Shown piece after piece: positions 9,105-21,514 of a stretch of DNA of 64,000 nucleotides. Where the stretch lies: NCBI RefSeq assembly GCF_002017875.1, contig NZ_MUFV01000001.1:1437001-1501000 (forward strand). The letters run 5' to 3'. Every line of letters starts with the position of its first letter. Positions within the stretch are counted from its first letter, which is position 1. Below the pieces are notes generated by a model. The model was not told where the DNA came from and did no database searches. It saw only the letters and a program-made list of their open reading frames with translations. The translations under genes were made by a program, and so were the position numbers. The DNA comes from Deinococcus sp. LM3 (GTDB lineage: Bacteria; Deinococcota; Deinococci; Deinococcales; Deinococcaceae).

Positions 9105-9632
9105 TCAGCGCAGGGTGCTCAGGTCTGACCAGCCCAGGCGGAGTTCGCGCAGGTCGCCTTCACGCTTCTGGCCGCCTTCCACGCCGCCCTGCCGGGCGTA
9201 CCAGTCGCGGGTGGGGTTCACGTCCAGCACCCACAGGGCCATGCTGCGGGCGCCGCGTTCCCGCAGGGCCGCCGCGACGGCGTGCAGGAGTGCCCGGCCG
9301 GTGCCGTGCCCCTGCGCGGCCCGCAGGGCGTACAGCGTGAACAGTTCCGAGTCGAAGCCCGGATGGGCGCGCGCTTCACCCGCCGAAGCGAAGGCCAGCA
9401 CGGTTCCGTCCGCCTCGGCCACGCGCACCACGTCCTGCCCGGCCGTGATGTTCTGCGCCCAGAACGCCTCGCGCTGCGCCTGAGCCTCGGCGCCCGTCAT
9501 GCGGTCCAGAAAGTCGGCGGGCATCAGGCCCGCGTACGTTTCACGCCAGCTCTGCACGTGAACGGCGGCGATACCGGGGGCGTCGGCGGGCGTGGCGGCC
9601 CGGATGAGGGGCGGGCTGACCGGTGTGGACAT
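9105..9632 (-). CDS. GNAT-family N-acetyltransferase
   Basis: A 175-residue acetyl-CoA-dependent acetyltransferase. The N-terminus IRAATPADAPGIAAVHVQSW is the first strand and helix of the fold; the acetyl-CoA pyrophosphate loop is weak but recognisable in LRAAQGHGTGRALLHAV (Q-G-x-G-x-G), followed by WVLDVNPTRDWYARQGG. The W-R-E-T-Y-A-G-L pattern near residue 30 is frequent in GNATs related to aminoglycoside or peptide acetylases, but the substrate is unknown. TATGCT lies five bases before ATG 9632 (minus strand), consistent with leaderless transcription. Confidence 0.85.
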   Translation of the reverse strand: MSTPVSPPLIRAATPADAPGIAAVHVQSWRETYAGLMPADFLDRMTGAEAQAQREAFWAQNITAGQDVVRVAEADGTVLAFASAGEARAHPGFDSELFTLYALRAAQGHGTGRALLHAVAAALRERGARSMALWVLDVNPTRDWYARQGGVEGGQKREGDLRELRLGWSDLSTLR

Positions 9633-9970
9633 GGTTCAGCATAAACAAGAGTTTCCAGGCGGCACGAGATGCCCTCCAGGACGCCACCGAGCATAGCCCT
9701 ATGTGGATTTTTATCGGTCAGAACAGCATTCTTCGTGTCTCGACCCCCTGCATCCCGTACCACACGACATCCGACGCCTGTCGCCTTTTCGTACTTCGAC
9801 CGGCAGATGCTCGTATCCGGGCTGTTCAGGCTGAGAAGGGCTCATCACGGCCAAAAACCTCCTCCAGAGCGCAACGGGGAAAATGACGTGCTGACCGATG
9901 TTTCCCCTTCCCTGTGCAGTCATGACGTCGTGTGGCACGCGACTCCAGCAGGCGTGGAAACTCTTGGCAT
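9633..9970. other. Intergenic stretch with no recognised gene
   Basis: This stretch has a less GC-rich composition than its neighbours and short open frames on both strands without family resemblance or good start signals. I see no tRNA, no repeat shared with the rest of the window, and no strong promoter apart from the acetyltransferase -10 at its left edge. It could be the remnant of a degraded gene. Confidence 0.5.
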
Positions 9971-9997
9971 AAAAGAACGCCGCCCCGGAAGGCGGCG
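9971..9997 (-). terminator. Intrinsic terminator downstream of the CRP-family gene
   Basis: Stem CGCCGCC (9978-9984) pairs with GGCGGCG (9991-9997), loop CCGGAA. Read on the minus strand it is followed by TTCTTTT. The transcript of the regulator gene would carry the dispersed repeat (copy B) in its 3' untranslated region before reaching this point. Confidence 0.7.
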
Positions 9998-10031
9998 CAG
10001 ATGAGCGGACTGGCGAACCGGAGTCCGTCTC

Positions 10032-10186
10032 ATCGGATTCCGTCTGTTTCGTTGACAACCCGGCACAGCACCGGCTTGCCAACTCCACGCCCGGAACCCG
10101 TTTCTCTCCTACTCGCTCTTCTGCGAAGCTCTGCGAGTCCGCCCGGACCCAACGGCTTTTGCAAGCCATTCAATCGGAGTCCGTCT
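10032..10186 (+). repeat. Dispersed repeat, copy B (155 bp), with a stray end at 10019-10030
   Basis: Runs from ATCGGATTCCGTCTG to CGGAGTCCGTCT. It aligns with the reverse complement of copy A and with copy C over the left end, the central TCCACGCCCGGAACCCG block and the right end GCCATTCAATCGGAGTCCG; about 20 bases are extra in the middle. An additional CGGAGTCCGTCT at 10019-10030 looks like the right end of another element, as if one copy had landed next to another. The right end touches the stop codon of the CRP-family gene, whose TGA begins inside the repeat. Confidence 0.75.
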
Positions 10187-10881
10187 CAGTTGCCCTGTTC
10201 GATGTAGCGTTTCAGGGCGTCCAGGCGCACGATGATCGGCGTGCGGGCGCGGACGATTGCGCCGTCCTGTTTCAGTTTGCCCAGGCTGTGGCTGACCGTC
10301 TCGCGGGTCGCGCCGACCATGCGGGCAATGTCTTCCTGGTTCAGTTTCAGGTTCAGTTCCACGCCCTGCGCGTGCGGGCGGCCGAACTCGCGGGCCAGTC
10401 GGTACAGCAGGCTCGCCACGCGCTCCGGGGCGCTGTACGCGCTGACGGTGGCGGTCCAGGCCTGCGCCTCGAACAGGCGGGCGGCCATCAGGCGGATCAG
10501 TTTCATGGCCAGGTCGGGTTTGCTGTTCAGCAGTTTCTGCAGTTCGGTGCGGGGCAGCACGATCAGGGTGGTGCGTTCCAGCGCCTCGGCCTGGGTGGGG
10601 CGGCGTTCCTCGGGTTGCAGCAGCAGTTCCCCGAAGGTGTCGTGCTGACCGATGACGCCCAGGATGGCTTCCTTGCCGTTCGGGAAGAGTTTGCTGATCT
10701 TGACGAGGCCGCTGCGAACGAAGTACAGCGCGTCGGCAGGGTCGTCCATGCGGTAGATGACCTCGCCGGGCTGGTAGGACCGGTAGGGGGTGGTGGCGGC
10801 CACTCGCTCCAGTTCGGCAAGTTCAAGGTCGGCGAAGAGCTCCGTTCGCTTGAGGTGCCAGACCAGGCTTGGATAGTTCAT
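10186..10881 (-). CDS. CRP/FNR-family transcriptional regulator
   Basis: A 231-residue regulator: cyclic-nucleotide-binding-like barrel at about residues 15-130 (YQPGEVIYRMDDPADALYFV, GQHDTFGELLL), dimerisation helix 130-150, and Crp-type winged helix with NQEDIARMVGATRETVSHSL at about 180-200 as recognition region. There is no FNR cysteine cluster. In CRP the cAMP pocket has FGE-L and R-T residues; FGELLL is present while the following RRPTQAEA lacks the classic R-S-A match, so the effector is uncertain. It is divergent from the acyl-CoA dehydrogenase gene 253 bases away, which it may control. An ortholog appears to sit beside the same dehydrogenase in D. radiodurans (from memory). Confidence 0.92.
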   Translation of the reverse strand: MNYPSLVWHLKRTELFADLELAELERVAATTPYRSYQPGEVIYRMDDPADALYFVRSGLVKISKLFPNGKEAILGVIGQHDTFGELLLQPEERRPTQAEALERTTLIVLPRTELQKLLNSKPDLAMKLIRLMAARLFEAQAWTATVSAYSAPERVASLLYRLAREFGRPHAQGVELNLKLNQEDIARMVGATRETVSHSLGKLKQDGAIVRARTPIIVRLDALKRYIEQGN

Positions 10882-11042
10882 GATTCTTCACACAATACCC
10901 GAAAGAACGTGCGGTTACTCGCAGCCGTGACGGCACCCCCCCGGCCGCCACCGGGTGTGTTACGGGTCAGTTGAGGCGGCGGCCCGTGCCTGTCCGGCCA
11001 GTCAGCAGGGACACCGCCTGCCGGGCGGGGCGGCGGACGGGG

Positions 11043-11071
11043 ATGACATTCGCCCCGCGAAGATTTATACT
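11043..11071 (+). promoter_or_regulatory. Sigma-70 promoter of the acyl-CoA dehydrogenase gene
   Basis: ATGACA (11043-11048), a 17-base spacer, TATACT (11066-11071). The transcript would have a leader of about 57 bases containing a perfect AGGAGG (11121-11126) before ATG 11135. The remainder of 10882-11042 holds only the divergent promoter region of the CRP-family gene. Confidence 0.65.
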
Positions 11072-11134
11072 CGGTTCAACTAACAGTGACGGGTGGCGTC
11101 CTTCCGGGCGAAACCCCACAAGGAGGACCTACAC

Positions 11135-12970
<1,836 letters not shown>

Positions 12971-12990
12971 ACCCCACCCCCGCACCACAC

Positions 12991-13021
12991 AGGAGGCCCG
13001 TCGCAACCGCGCGGGCCTCCT
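12991..13021 (+). terminator. Hairpin terminator after the acyl-CoA dehydrogenase
   Basis: Perfect 10-bp stem AGGAGGCCCG (12991-13000) with CGGGCCTCCT (13012-13021), 11-base loop, starting 20 bases after the stop. The following TGCCTTGC is a weak T-stretch. Confidence 0.6.
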
Positions 13022-13235
13022 GCCTTGCATGGCAGCCCCAGGGCCGTACACAGACCGTCTGGGAGGCCCACCCGCACCACACCGCTCCCCGTGTGCCGCC
13101 CGCGCGTTTCAGCGGGCAACGGCTACCGCTGAAAGCCTGCCCAGCCCACCACCTGCGCCGCTACCAGAATCCCGCGCCCCCCGCAGCGGCATGTGCGGCA
13201 ACGCCCCGCTCTCATGACTGGTATATGTGAAAGCC

Positions 13236-13559
13236 ATGAAGAAACTGACTGCCGGTCTGCTCCTCATCGCCTCCCTCACCCTGGCCTCCTGCGCGCCCAA
13301 GTACACGGCCGCCACCGCCAAACCCGTCAGCGACATGAACTGCGCCGAGATCAAGGACGAACTGGGCAAACTCGCCACCGTCCGCACCGAAGCGCAGAAC
13401 AAGAGCGGCGTCAGCAAGGAGAACGTCCTGTTCGTCCTGTTCTTCTGGCCCGGCGCGGTCGTCAACGAGATGGACAACCGCGACGTGATCGCCAAGGTCG
13501 ACGCCCGCACCGAGGAACTGAACAAAGCGCAGAGCGCCAAGAGCTGCCCCGCCAACTGA
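13236..13559 (+). CDS. Small lipoprotein of unknown function
   Basis: A 107-residue lipoprotein precursor: MKKLTAGLLLIASLTLASC with a clean lipobox LASC, lipid-modified cysteine at position 19. The mature protein contains a hydrophobic patch NVLFVLFFWPGAVVNEMD, similar in feel to a widespread family of small envelope proteins carrying an LFWPG stretch, and ends with a charged helix and a cysteine (KSCPAN). ATG 13236 is chosen; a GTG nine bases upstream is possible. It probably sits on a membrane surface facing outward. Function is unknown. Confidence 0.8.
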   Translation: MKKLTAGLLLIASLTLASCAPKYTAATAKPVSDMNCAEIKDELGKLATVRTEAQNKSGVSKENVLFVLFFWPGAVVNEMDNRDVIAKVDARTEELNKAQSAKSCPAN

Positions 13560-13587
13560 ACCCCACCCAGGGCAGGCGCAACAGGAA

Positions 13588-13620
13588 AACCCCCTCCGGT
13601 GTGGAGGGGGTTCCTTTGTT
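13588..13620. terminator. Bidirectional intrinsic terminator between lipoprotein gene and tRNA-Ala
   Basis: Perfect 10-bp stem AACCCCCTCC (13588-13597) with GGAGGGGGTT (13603-13612), loop GGTGT. On the plus strand it is followed by TCCTTTGTTT; on the minus strand by TTCCTGTT. It would stop both the lipoprotein transcript and the convergent tRNA transcript. Confidence 0.85.
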
Positions 13621-13622
13621 TC

Positions 13623-13698
<76 letters not shown>

Positions 13699-13720
13699 AA
13701 GCCAACGCCTGAGCCCAGAA

Positions 13721-13749
13721 AATGTAGCACCACCACGCACAGAAGTAAA
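13721..13749 (-). promoter_or_regulatory. Promoter of tRNA-Ala
   Basis: Read on the minus strand: TTTACT (13744-13749), exactly 17 bases, TACATT (13721-13726). The start would be near 13714, about 15 bases before the mature tRNA 5' end. Confidence 0.7.
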
Positions 13750-13895
13750 GAGGGGAGAGGGGGCGGGTGTGGAGTCCTCCAGTCCGCCCCCCGCCACCAC
13801 CCCGCGCCCCAGCAGAAGCACAAGGCAAACTTGCCAAAGGTGCAATCATATTTATCTGTAATTTTTTTAGGGATTGGTAGAATTTAATAATAACT

Positions 13896-14516
13896 CTAAT
13901 TTATTTCTTGTGCAAGAAGTTCTTTGACTAAATGGTGCACTAAAGTCCATGGATTACCCTGTGCTGGTGTTTTTCCATCCCTGGTCTGAGTTGATTCAAG
14001 ATTATCGGCATTCTGAATCGCTGTTTTCTGGTTCTGGAGTAATATTTTATATAAACCTACTATGTTTTTATCGTATTTTTTCCCAAAATGAGTAGATAGC
14101 TCGGTGTAAACAACGCTTCTGGGTAGATGGGCCGTAGTGAACCGATAATGGAGTAGATACCAAAGTTCAAAACTTTCATTTGACCACGCAACTCTAAATC
14201 CTTTAGATAAGGCCTTTTGTATTGCATTGGTAAAATTTTGATCTGGAAAATCATCCTTATCAAAAACGCACCACACCTGTTCATATATTCGATTGTTCGC
14301 TGTATGTAGTCTCTCTGCTTCATCTATAAGCGAAATTGTGTTATAGCCTGTACCTACGGGCTCTATCGCTATGGACAGTCTATGGTGTTGGCGCATCTCC
14401 TTGAAATAATTTGGCTCTGTTTTTTCTCCCTCGCAGACTATTAAGTAGGTCCTTCTTTCGCTCCGCTGCTTGCGAGCAGATCCAATGGCTTTCTGGGCCT
14501 TATTGCCTCTACTCAT
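13896..14516 (-). CDS. RloB-like protein, AbiLii component of an AbiL-type defence pair
   Basis: A 206-residue RloB-family protein. The N-terminus is basic; then comes an acidic Toprim-like motif YLIVCEGEKTEPNYF (E29, E31, E34) and a second acidic site WCVFDKDDF (D86, D88, D89), the arrangement of a metal-dependent nuclease-like fold. It also has the family stretch WSNESFELWYLLHY. It overlaps the ATPase gene upstream by eight bases (start codon inside GATAATGAGTAG). In lactococcal AbiL the same pairing of an AAA ATPase with an RloB protein confers abortive phage resistance; a defence role here is inferred. The gene is strikingly AT-rich compared with the chromosome and uses many A/T-ending codons, so it was acquired by transfer. 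Confidence 0.85.
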   Translation of the reverse strand: MSRGNKAQKAIGSARKQRSERRTYLIVCEGEKTEPNYFKEMRQHHRLSIAIEPVGTGYNTISLIDEAERLHTANNRIYEQVWCVFDKDDFPDQNFTNAIQKALSKGFRVAWSNESFELWYLLHYRFTTAHLPRSVVYTELSTHFGKKYDKNIVGLYKILLQNQKTAIQNADNLESTQTRDGKTPAQGNPWTLVHHLVKELLAQEIN

Positions 14517-15804
14517 TATCGATTATATCCTTATCGAAGAAGTCAAAAGAGCCAAGATATGGAATCGCCCCATACTTTCCCGATATATAATTTTTCTCAA
14601 AAGATGCATCATTTCTGATGGATTTACCGTCTATCTTATAATCACTTAGGGAGTAATATTCTGTTGCCTGGGTTTTATCTTTCTCTGCGAACCATATTTG
14701 ATCACGCCTTAAGACGTTGCTGTCTAGCAAGTTGGTGTCATGAGTAACGAATAGGAGTTGGGCATTTTTGGGATTGCTCGCCTTGCTATTAAACATTCTT
14801 ATAATAGAGAGAGTGATCATTGGATGAAGTTGAGAATCAATCTCGTCAATAATTAGAACTCCACCGACCTTAAGTGTTGTTATGAGAAGAGCGGAGAGGG
14901 CAAATAGTTTTTTGGTTCCGTTGGACTCGTGTGTGTCAAGGTCAAATTTTTCTGTGCCCGTTATTTCGCCTTGATTATTAAATTTATGATGCCATGTATT
15001 TACAATTTGTCGCGAGTCAATGATCATTTCTTGAAGCGACTTTTCGGAAAGCGCTTGGCGTTCTGAATCTGAAAGTTTTCCTTTCTCGCCAAGGGTCACG
15101 CTATCAATGCAAAGGTCTGCCGCTTTAAGAAACGAATGGATGTCGTCTCTGATGAAGCTCTTTTCGAGCATGCGCACGCTAAGGCCACGATATTGAATTT
15201 CAGTGCCGTCCAAAAAAAACATGGAGCTGAAAGCATCGATTATCTTGGTGGGAATTTTGGAATTAAATTGTGCAGCGACAGAAAGAAATAAAGCGTTGCT
15301 TCTCAAAAACTTTTGCAATGATTGGGCTTCGGAAAAATCCTCACCGCCCTTTATCTTATCTAGCTCTCTCGTGAATATTCTTCTTTCATGTGATTTCGGC
15401 GTCCAATATAGCCACTCTTCTTCTATTCGCTCTTGATTTGCTAAAAAACCATATCTGTATTTAATTCCCTCTAAGAGGAAAATTAACTCAAATAGACTCG
15501 GCTTTTTTGAATATTCTTCGTTTAAAAGGAAGGGCTCGACCTCGATTTTATCACCCTTCTGCATTTTTGAAGCCGATTGCGTTACCATTTTATCAAAGAA
15601 TTGTAAAGCTTTGATAATATTTGACTTTCCGCTTGCGTTGGCGCCATAAATGCCAATGGATTTAAGGAGCTTTATCCTATTAAATTCGGCTACGTTTCTG
15701 TCATCTATCCGCGGATCGTGTGATTTTAACTTTTGAGCGACAAAATCTATCGTCACCGTATCGCGTATTGATCGGTAATTCTCAACGCTAAACTGGATGA
15801 GCAT
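14509..15804 (-). CDS. AAA/ABC-type ATPase, AbiLi/RloA-like component of the defence pair
   Basis: A 431-residue SMC/ABC-like ATPase of the OLD/AAA_15 kind. Walker A is GANASGKS (54-61), a signature-like segment is ESNGTKKLFALSAL, Walker B is VLIIDEIDSQLHP (about 313-325) and the H-loop is LLFVTHDTNLL. These ATPases act as sensors or regulators of the partner effector in two-gene anti-phage systems (AbiL; PARIS has a comparable ATPase plus Toprim design). ATG 15804 has an ideal AGGAGA six bases upstream. The coding sequence is AT-rich. The frame stays open farther upstream into the insertion element, but that part is not homologous. An IS66-family element ends only 77 bases upstream of the start. 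Confidence 0.88.
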   Translation of the reverse strand: MLIQFSVENYRSIRDTVTIDFVAQKLKSHDPRIDDRNVAEFNRIKLLKSIGIYGANASGKSNIIKALQFFDKMVTQSASKMQKGDKIEVEPFLLNEEYSKKPSLFELIFLLEGIKYRYGFLANQERIEEEWLYWTPKSHERRIFTRELDKIKGGEDFSEAQSLQKFLRSNALFLSVAAQFNSKIPTKIIDAFSSMFFLDGTEIQYRGLSVRMLEKSFIRDDIHSFLKAADLCIDSVTLGEKGKLSDSERQALSEKSLQEMIIDSRQIVNTWHHKFNNQGEITGTEKFDLDTHESNGTKKLFALSALLITTLKVGGVLIIDEIDSQLHPMITLSIIRMFNSKASNPKNAQLLFVTHDTNLLDSNVLRRDQIWFAEKDKTQATEYYSLSDYKIDGKSIRNDASFEKNYISGKYGAIPYLGSFDFFDKDIIDNE

Positions 15805-15823
15805 ATTTTCTCCTATTGCGAAA

Positions 15824-15846
15824 TTTTTGAGGAAAAATCTCAAAAA
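15824..15846 (-). other. Hairpin in the leader of the defence operon
   Basis: TTTTTGAG (15824-15831) pairs with CTCAAAAA (15839-15846) around a 7-base loop, just upstream of the ribosome site of the ATPase gene. TAGAAT on the minus strand close by could be a -10 box, but a matching -35 is not evident, so where transcription of the operon starts is unclear. Confidence 0.4.
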
Positions 15847-15873
15847 AATTCTATCAGGTGTATGGCTGACTAG

Positions 15874-15881
15874 GCCATAAT
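15874..15881. repeat. Left copy of the 8-bp target-site duplication
   Basis: GCCATAAT here and again at 17399-17406, flanking the IS66-family element exactly. Eight bases is the duplication length made by IS66 elements. Confidence 0.95.
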
Positions 15882-17398
15882 GTCTGTGATTAGCGGTCGG
15901 TCGAAAGCGCAAGCGCCCAGTCAGCGCATGAGTCCAGTCAGGACCGCGACGGGGTCCTGACCGCGCAACCGCGCGGTCTCCACGGTGGACTTGATCCGCA
16001 TGTACGTCTGCGCACCCACCGCATTTTTGCTGCACTGCGAGACCTTCCTCGCCATCACCACTGTCCGCAGACTCCGTTCCGCTGCGTTGTTCGTCGGTGG
16101 AATGTCCGGGTCCTTCAGGAACCGCCACAACCGGTCCAGCACGCTCTGCTTCAGGATGCCCAGTCGGAGTCGCTCGTTCGCTTTCGACTTCAGTGGTGCC
16201 CGATTCAGCAGGATGTTCAGGCGCAGGGTGAGTGCCTCACCCTGCTGCGCATACTCCTCTCGCGTGCATACCCCGGTCGTCACTTCCCGGTGCAGTCGGA
16301 TGCCGTCCCGGAACACCTGCGCGACCCGTTGCCCGTACAGCTCTCCCCGCCCAGGTTGCCGCTGGAGAACAGCGGCGACTTCATCCGCGTTGCGGATCAG
16401 GTGCGCCAGGCACTTCTGCTGCCGGACGTCCTGCAGGTAGCGGCTGTCGTACGAGGAGAAGCGGTCGCTGATCAGCACGCCGGCGAAGTTGTGCCCCAGG
16501 CCTTCCCGAACTTCCACGTTGGTATGCCGCAGGTTCGCGCGGAACAGCACGGTATCCGCGCTACGGAACGTACCCACCCAGGCGTTCTGGGCGCCGATCC
16601 GCCAGCCGGTGTCGTCGTGATGCACGAACGAAGCCTGTTGGATCTGTGTCTGCAGCGCGTCGACGTGGGCAGCCAGGGCGCTGCCGTCGGCCGCAAGCCG
16701 CTGTGCGGCTTGCGTGATCGCACCCTGCGTGATCTGGAGGCCGCCGAGGAGGTCCATGACCCGACCGATGCGGCGGACCGGGAGGCCCAGCTCGTGATGC
16801 AGGGTCTGCAGGGTCGCGTGCAGGACGGGGCCGAGTCGATGGGCAGTGGCACCGACCTGATTGGCTTTCAGGTCAGGATGGTCACCACGCACCGCGTGGT
16901 GACACTGCGGGCACTCCATGACGGGCACGTGGTACTCGGTGACCTGCATGGCGTTCTGGGGGACGAGTTCCGTGACCCAGGCCTTGTCCTGACGGGTGAA
17001 GATCAGCGGCCCCGTGAATCCACAGCGAGGACAGGTATTGGGCGTGTCGACTTCCACGGTGGCCGTGATCTGCTCTGGCGTGGGTGGAGACTTGTGCGTG
17101 AAGGTGCCTTCACCAGGACGCCGTCCTGGTGACTTGGGATCGGCGGTGCGTTTCTCCCGACTGAAGGGGGCGGCGTACTTGCGTTCCCGCCGTTCGAGTT
17201 CCTCGATGCGCTTCTTCAGGCGGGCGATTTCCGCTTTGAGGGCCTTGTTCTCGGCGATCAGTTGGTCGATCTGCTCGGACTGATGACGGATGATCTCGAA
17301 GAGATCCTTCTCAGTCGCCCCAGTGCCCATGGACAGCATGGTAACGGCCCGGGTGCCCGGCTGGAAGCCGGGCACCCGGACGAGCGCTAATCACAGAC
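15882..17398 (-). mobile_element. Complete IS66-family insertion sequence, single-ORF (ISBst12-like) type, 1517 bp
   Basis: Both ends carry GTCTGTGATTAGCG as terminal inverted repeats (15882 rightward; 17398 leftward), continuing imperfectly with TCG. The element is bounded by the 8-bp direct repeat GCCATAAT. It encodes one transposase and no tnpA/tnpB accessory frames, as in the ISBst12 subgroup. Near the right end (17349-17379) is a perfect 14-bp stem with a 3-base loop between the inverted repeat and the transposase start; such hairpins shield transposase genes from outside transcription. Intact ends, intact frame and a perfect target duplication indicate recent insertion. Confidence 0.95.
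15921..17339 (-). CDS. IS66-family transposase
   Basis: A 472-residue DDE transposase. Order: coiled-coil leader (IRHQSEQIDQLIAENKALKA, heptad-rich, about 15-55), zinc finger with CPRCGFTG and CPQCHHAV (about 105-155), then the catalytic core with HHDDTGWRI, VLISDRFSSYD and the glutamate in NNAAERSLRTVVMARK, all in place. A truncated or frameshifted copy would lack one of these, so it is probably active. The start is uncertain between ATG 17339 and ATG 17330; the longer open frame from 17375 would begin inside the protective hairpin. The gene reads toward the defence ATPase gene, so read-through could feed that operon. Confidence 0.93.
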   Translation of the reverse strand: MLSMGTGATEKDLFEIIRHQSEQIDQLIAENKALKAEIARLKKRIEELERRERKYAAPFSREKRTADPKSPGRRPGEGTFTHKSPPTPEQITATVEVDTPNTCPRCGFTGPLIFTRQDKAWVTELVPQNAMQVTEYHVPVMECPQCHHAVRGDHPDLKANQVGATAHRLGPVLHATLQTLHHELGLPVRRIGRVMDLLGGLQITQGAITQAAQRLAADGSALAAHVDALQTQIQQASFVHHDDTGWRIGAQNAWVGTFRSADTVLFRANLRHTNVEVREGLGHNFAGVLISDRFSSYDSRYLQDVRQQKCLAHLIRNADEVAAVLQRQPGRGELYGQRVAQVFRDGIRLHREVTTGVCTREEYAQQGEALTLRLNILLNRAPLKSKANERLRLGILKQSVLDRLWRFLKDPDIPPTNNAAERSLRTVVMARKVSQCSKNAVGAQTYMRIKSTVETARLRGQDPVAVLTGLMR

Positions 17399-17406
17399 GC
17401 CATAAT
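17399..17406. repeat. Right copy of the 8-bp target-site duplication
   Basis: GCCATAAT, identical to 15874-15881; it marks the outer boundary of the insertion element. Confidence 0.95.
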
Positions 17407-17477
17407 CACTGGGTGCTCACCTCAGACCCTTCAGGTGGCGCACGAGGAGAACCACGATCGGAGGCTTGACGTACCGT

Positions 17478-17618
17478 TTGACGGATAGGGGCGACAATCC
17501 TATGGTTGGTAGTTGCTCACCTTATGTGATCGTTGACCGGGTGGCACTCACTGACCGTAAAACCACCCACAGAACCCTCAGTCAGTTGTGGTGTAGAAGG
17601 TTCTGCGTGTGCTTTTTT
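17478..17618 (+). ncRNA. Candidate small RNA between the insertion element and carB
   Basis: A promoter-like TTGACG (17478-17483), 17-base spacer and TATGGT (17501-17506) is followed about 65 bases later by AGAACC (17571-17576) pairing with GGTTCT (17599-17604) and then a run of six T (17613-17618). This could give a transcript of roughly 105 bases without a convincing reading frame. The hairpin stem is short and its loop large, so this is tentative. The rest of 17407-17629 shows nothing else. Confidence 0.3.
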
Positions 17619-17629
17619 GTGGCGTTACG

Positions 17630-20704
<3,075 letters not shown>

Positions 20705-20784
20705 TCCAGAGAATGAGCCTAACACGCCCGGAGCCCCGGCGGCGTGAGGCGGTCTGCAAACTTATGCAGGCAGGCCCGGCGGAC

Positions 20785-21414
20785 CTACAGTCCGTGCCCC
20801 AGCCCCGCAGTCGTCAGCAGCCCCGCCGCCGTCAACAGGAGGGTGGCGCCGATCAGCAGGTCCAGCACCCGCCATGCCTGCGGGCGGGCCATGACCGGAG
20901 CCAGCGCGCGACCTGCCACGGCCAGCGTGAAGAACCACGCCCAGGACGCCAGGACCGTGCCCAGCAGGAACGCCGTGCGCCCGCTGCCGCTCAGGCCCGC
21001 GCTGGCCCCGCCGATCAGCACGACCGTGTCCAGCAGCGCGTGGGGGTTCAGCAGACTGAAGGCCGCCGCCATGCCGATCACGCGGGCGGGCGCGGTCACC
21101 GCCCCGTCCGGCGCGGCGTGCAGGCCCGCGTGACCGGGATTCAGGGCGGCGCGCAGGGACCGCAGGCCGTACCACGTCAGGAACGCCGCGCCCAACAGCG
21201 TGCCCGCCGTCACCAGCGCCGGGTGGCGGGCCAGCAGGCCGCCCACGCCCAGCACGCCCAGCGTGATCAGGGCCGTGTCGCACAGCGCGCAGGCCAGGGC
21301 GGCCAGCAGCGCCCAGCGCCGCGCGAGCCCCTGACGCAGCACGAACGCGTTCTGCGGGCCGATGGCGACGATCAGGGACAGACCCAGGCCCAGCCCGCGC
21401 AGGAAAGGAGGCAT
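20785..21414 (-). CDS. LysE/ArgO-family amino-acid exporter
   Basis: A 209-residue membrane protein with about six hydrophobic segments and the family opening GLGLGLSLIVAIGPQNAFVL, then CALCDTALITLGVLGVGGLL (C-x-x-x-D-motif) and the middle FSLLNPHALLDTVVLIGG. LysE/ArgO proteins export lysine or arginine; the arginine genes downstream of it make ArgO-like function attractive but unproven. ATG 21414 is preferred over ATG 21444. TACAGT lies seven bases upstream of it on the minus strand, the leaderless arrangement. Confidence 0.9.
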   Translation of the reverse strand: MPPFLRGLGLGLSLIVAIGPQNAFVLRQGLARRWALLAALACALCDTALITLGVLGVGGLLARHPALVTAGTLLGAAFLTWYGLRSLRAALNPGHAGLHAAPDGAVTAPARVIGMAAAFSLLNPHALLDTVVLIGGASAGLSGSGRTAFLLGTVLASWAWFFTLAVAGRALAPVMARPQAWRVLDLLIGATLLLTAAGLLTTAGLGHGL

Positions 21415-21514
21415 CCCGCCCACTGTAGCGGCCCGCCGGACCACCGTTCACGCAGATTGCCCGCAGATCAGACGACTCCCGGCGCGCCGGCCCGCGCCCG
21501 TGCAGACTGCGTTC

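Noticed and set aside
9711..10169. 152-residue minus-strand frame between the acetyltransferase and the regulator
   Set aside because: It runs through repeat copy B and the terminator hairpin; no homology or start signal.
14509..16128. Longer version of the defence ATPase starting inside the IS66 element
   Set aside because: The upstream codons are antisense to the transposase and cross the target duplication; ATG 15804 with AGGAGA starts the conserved domain exactly.
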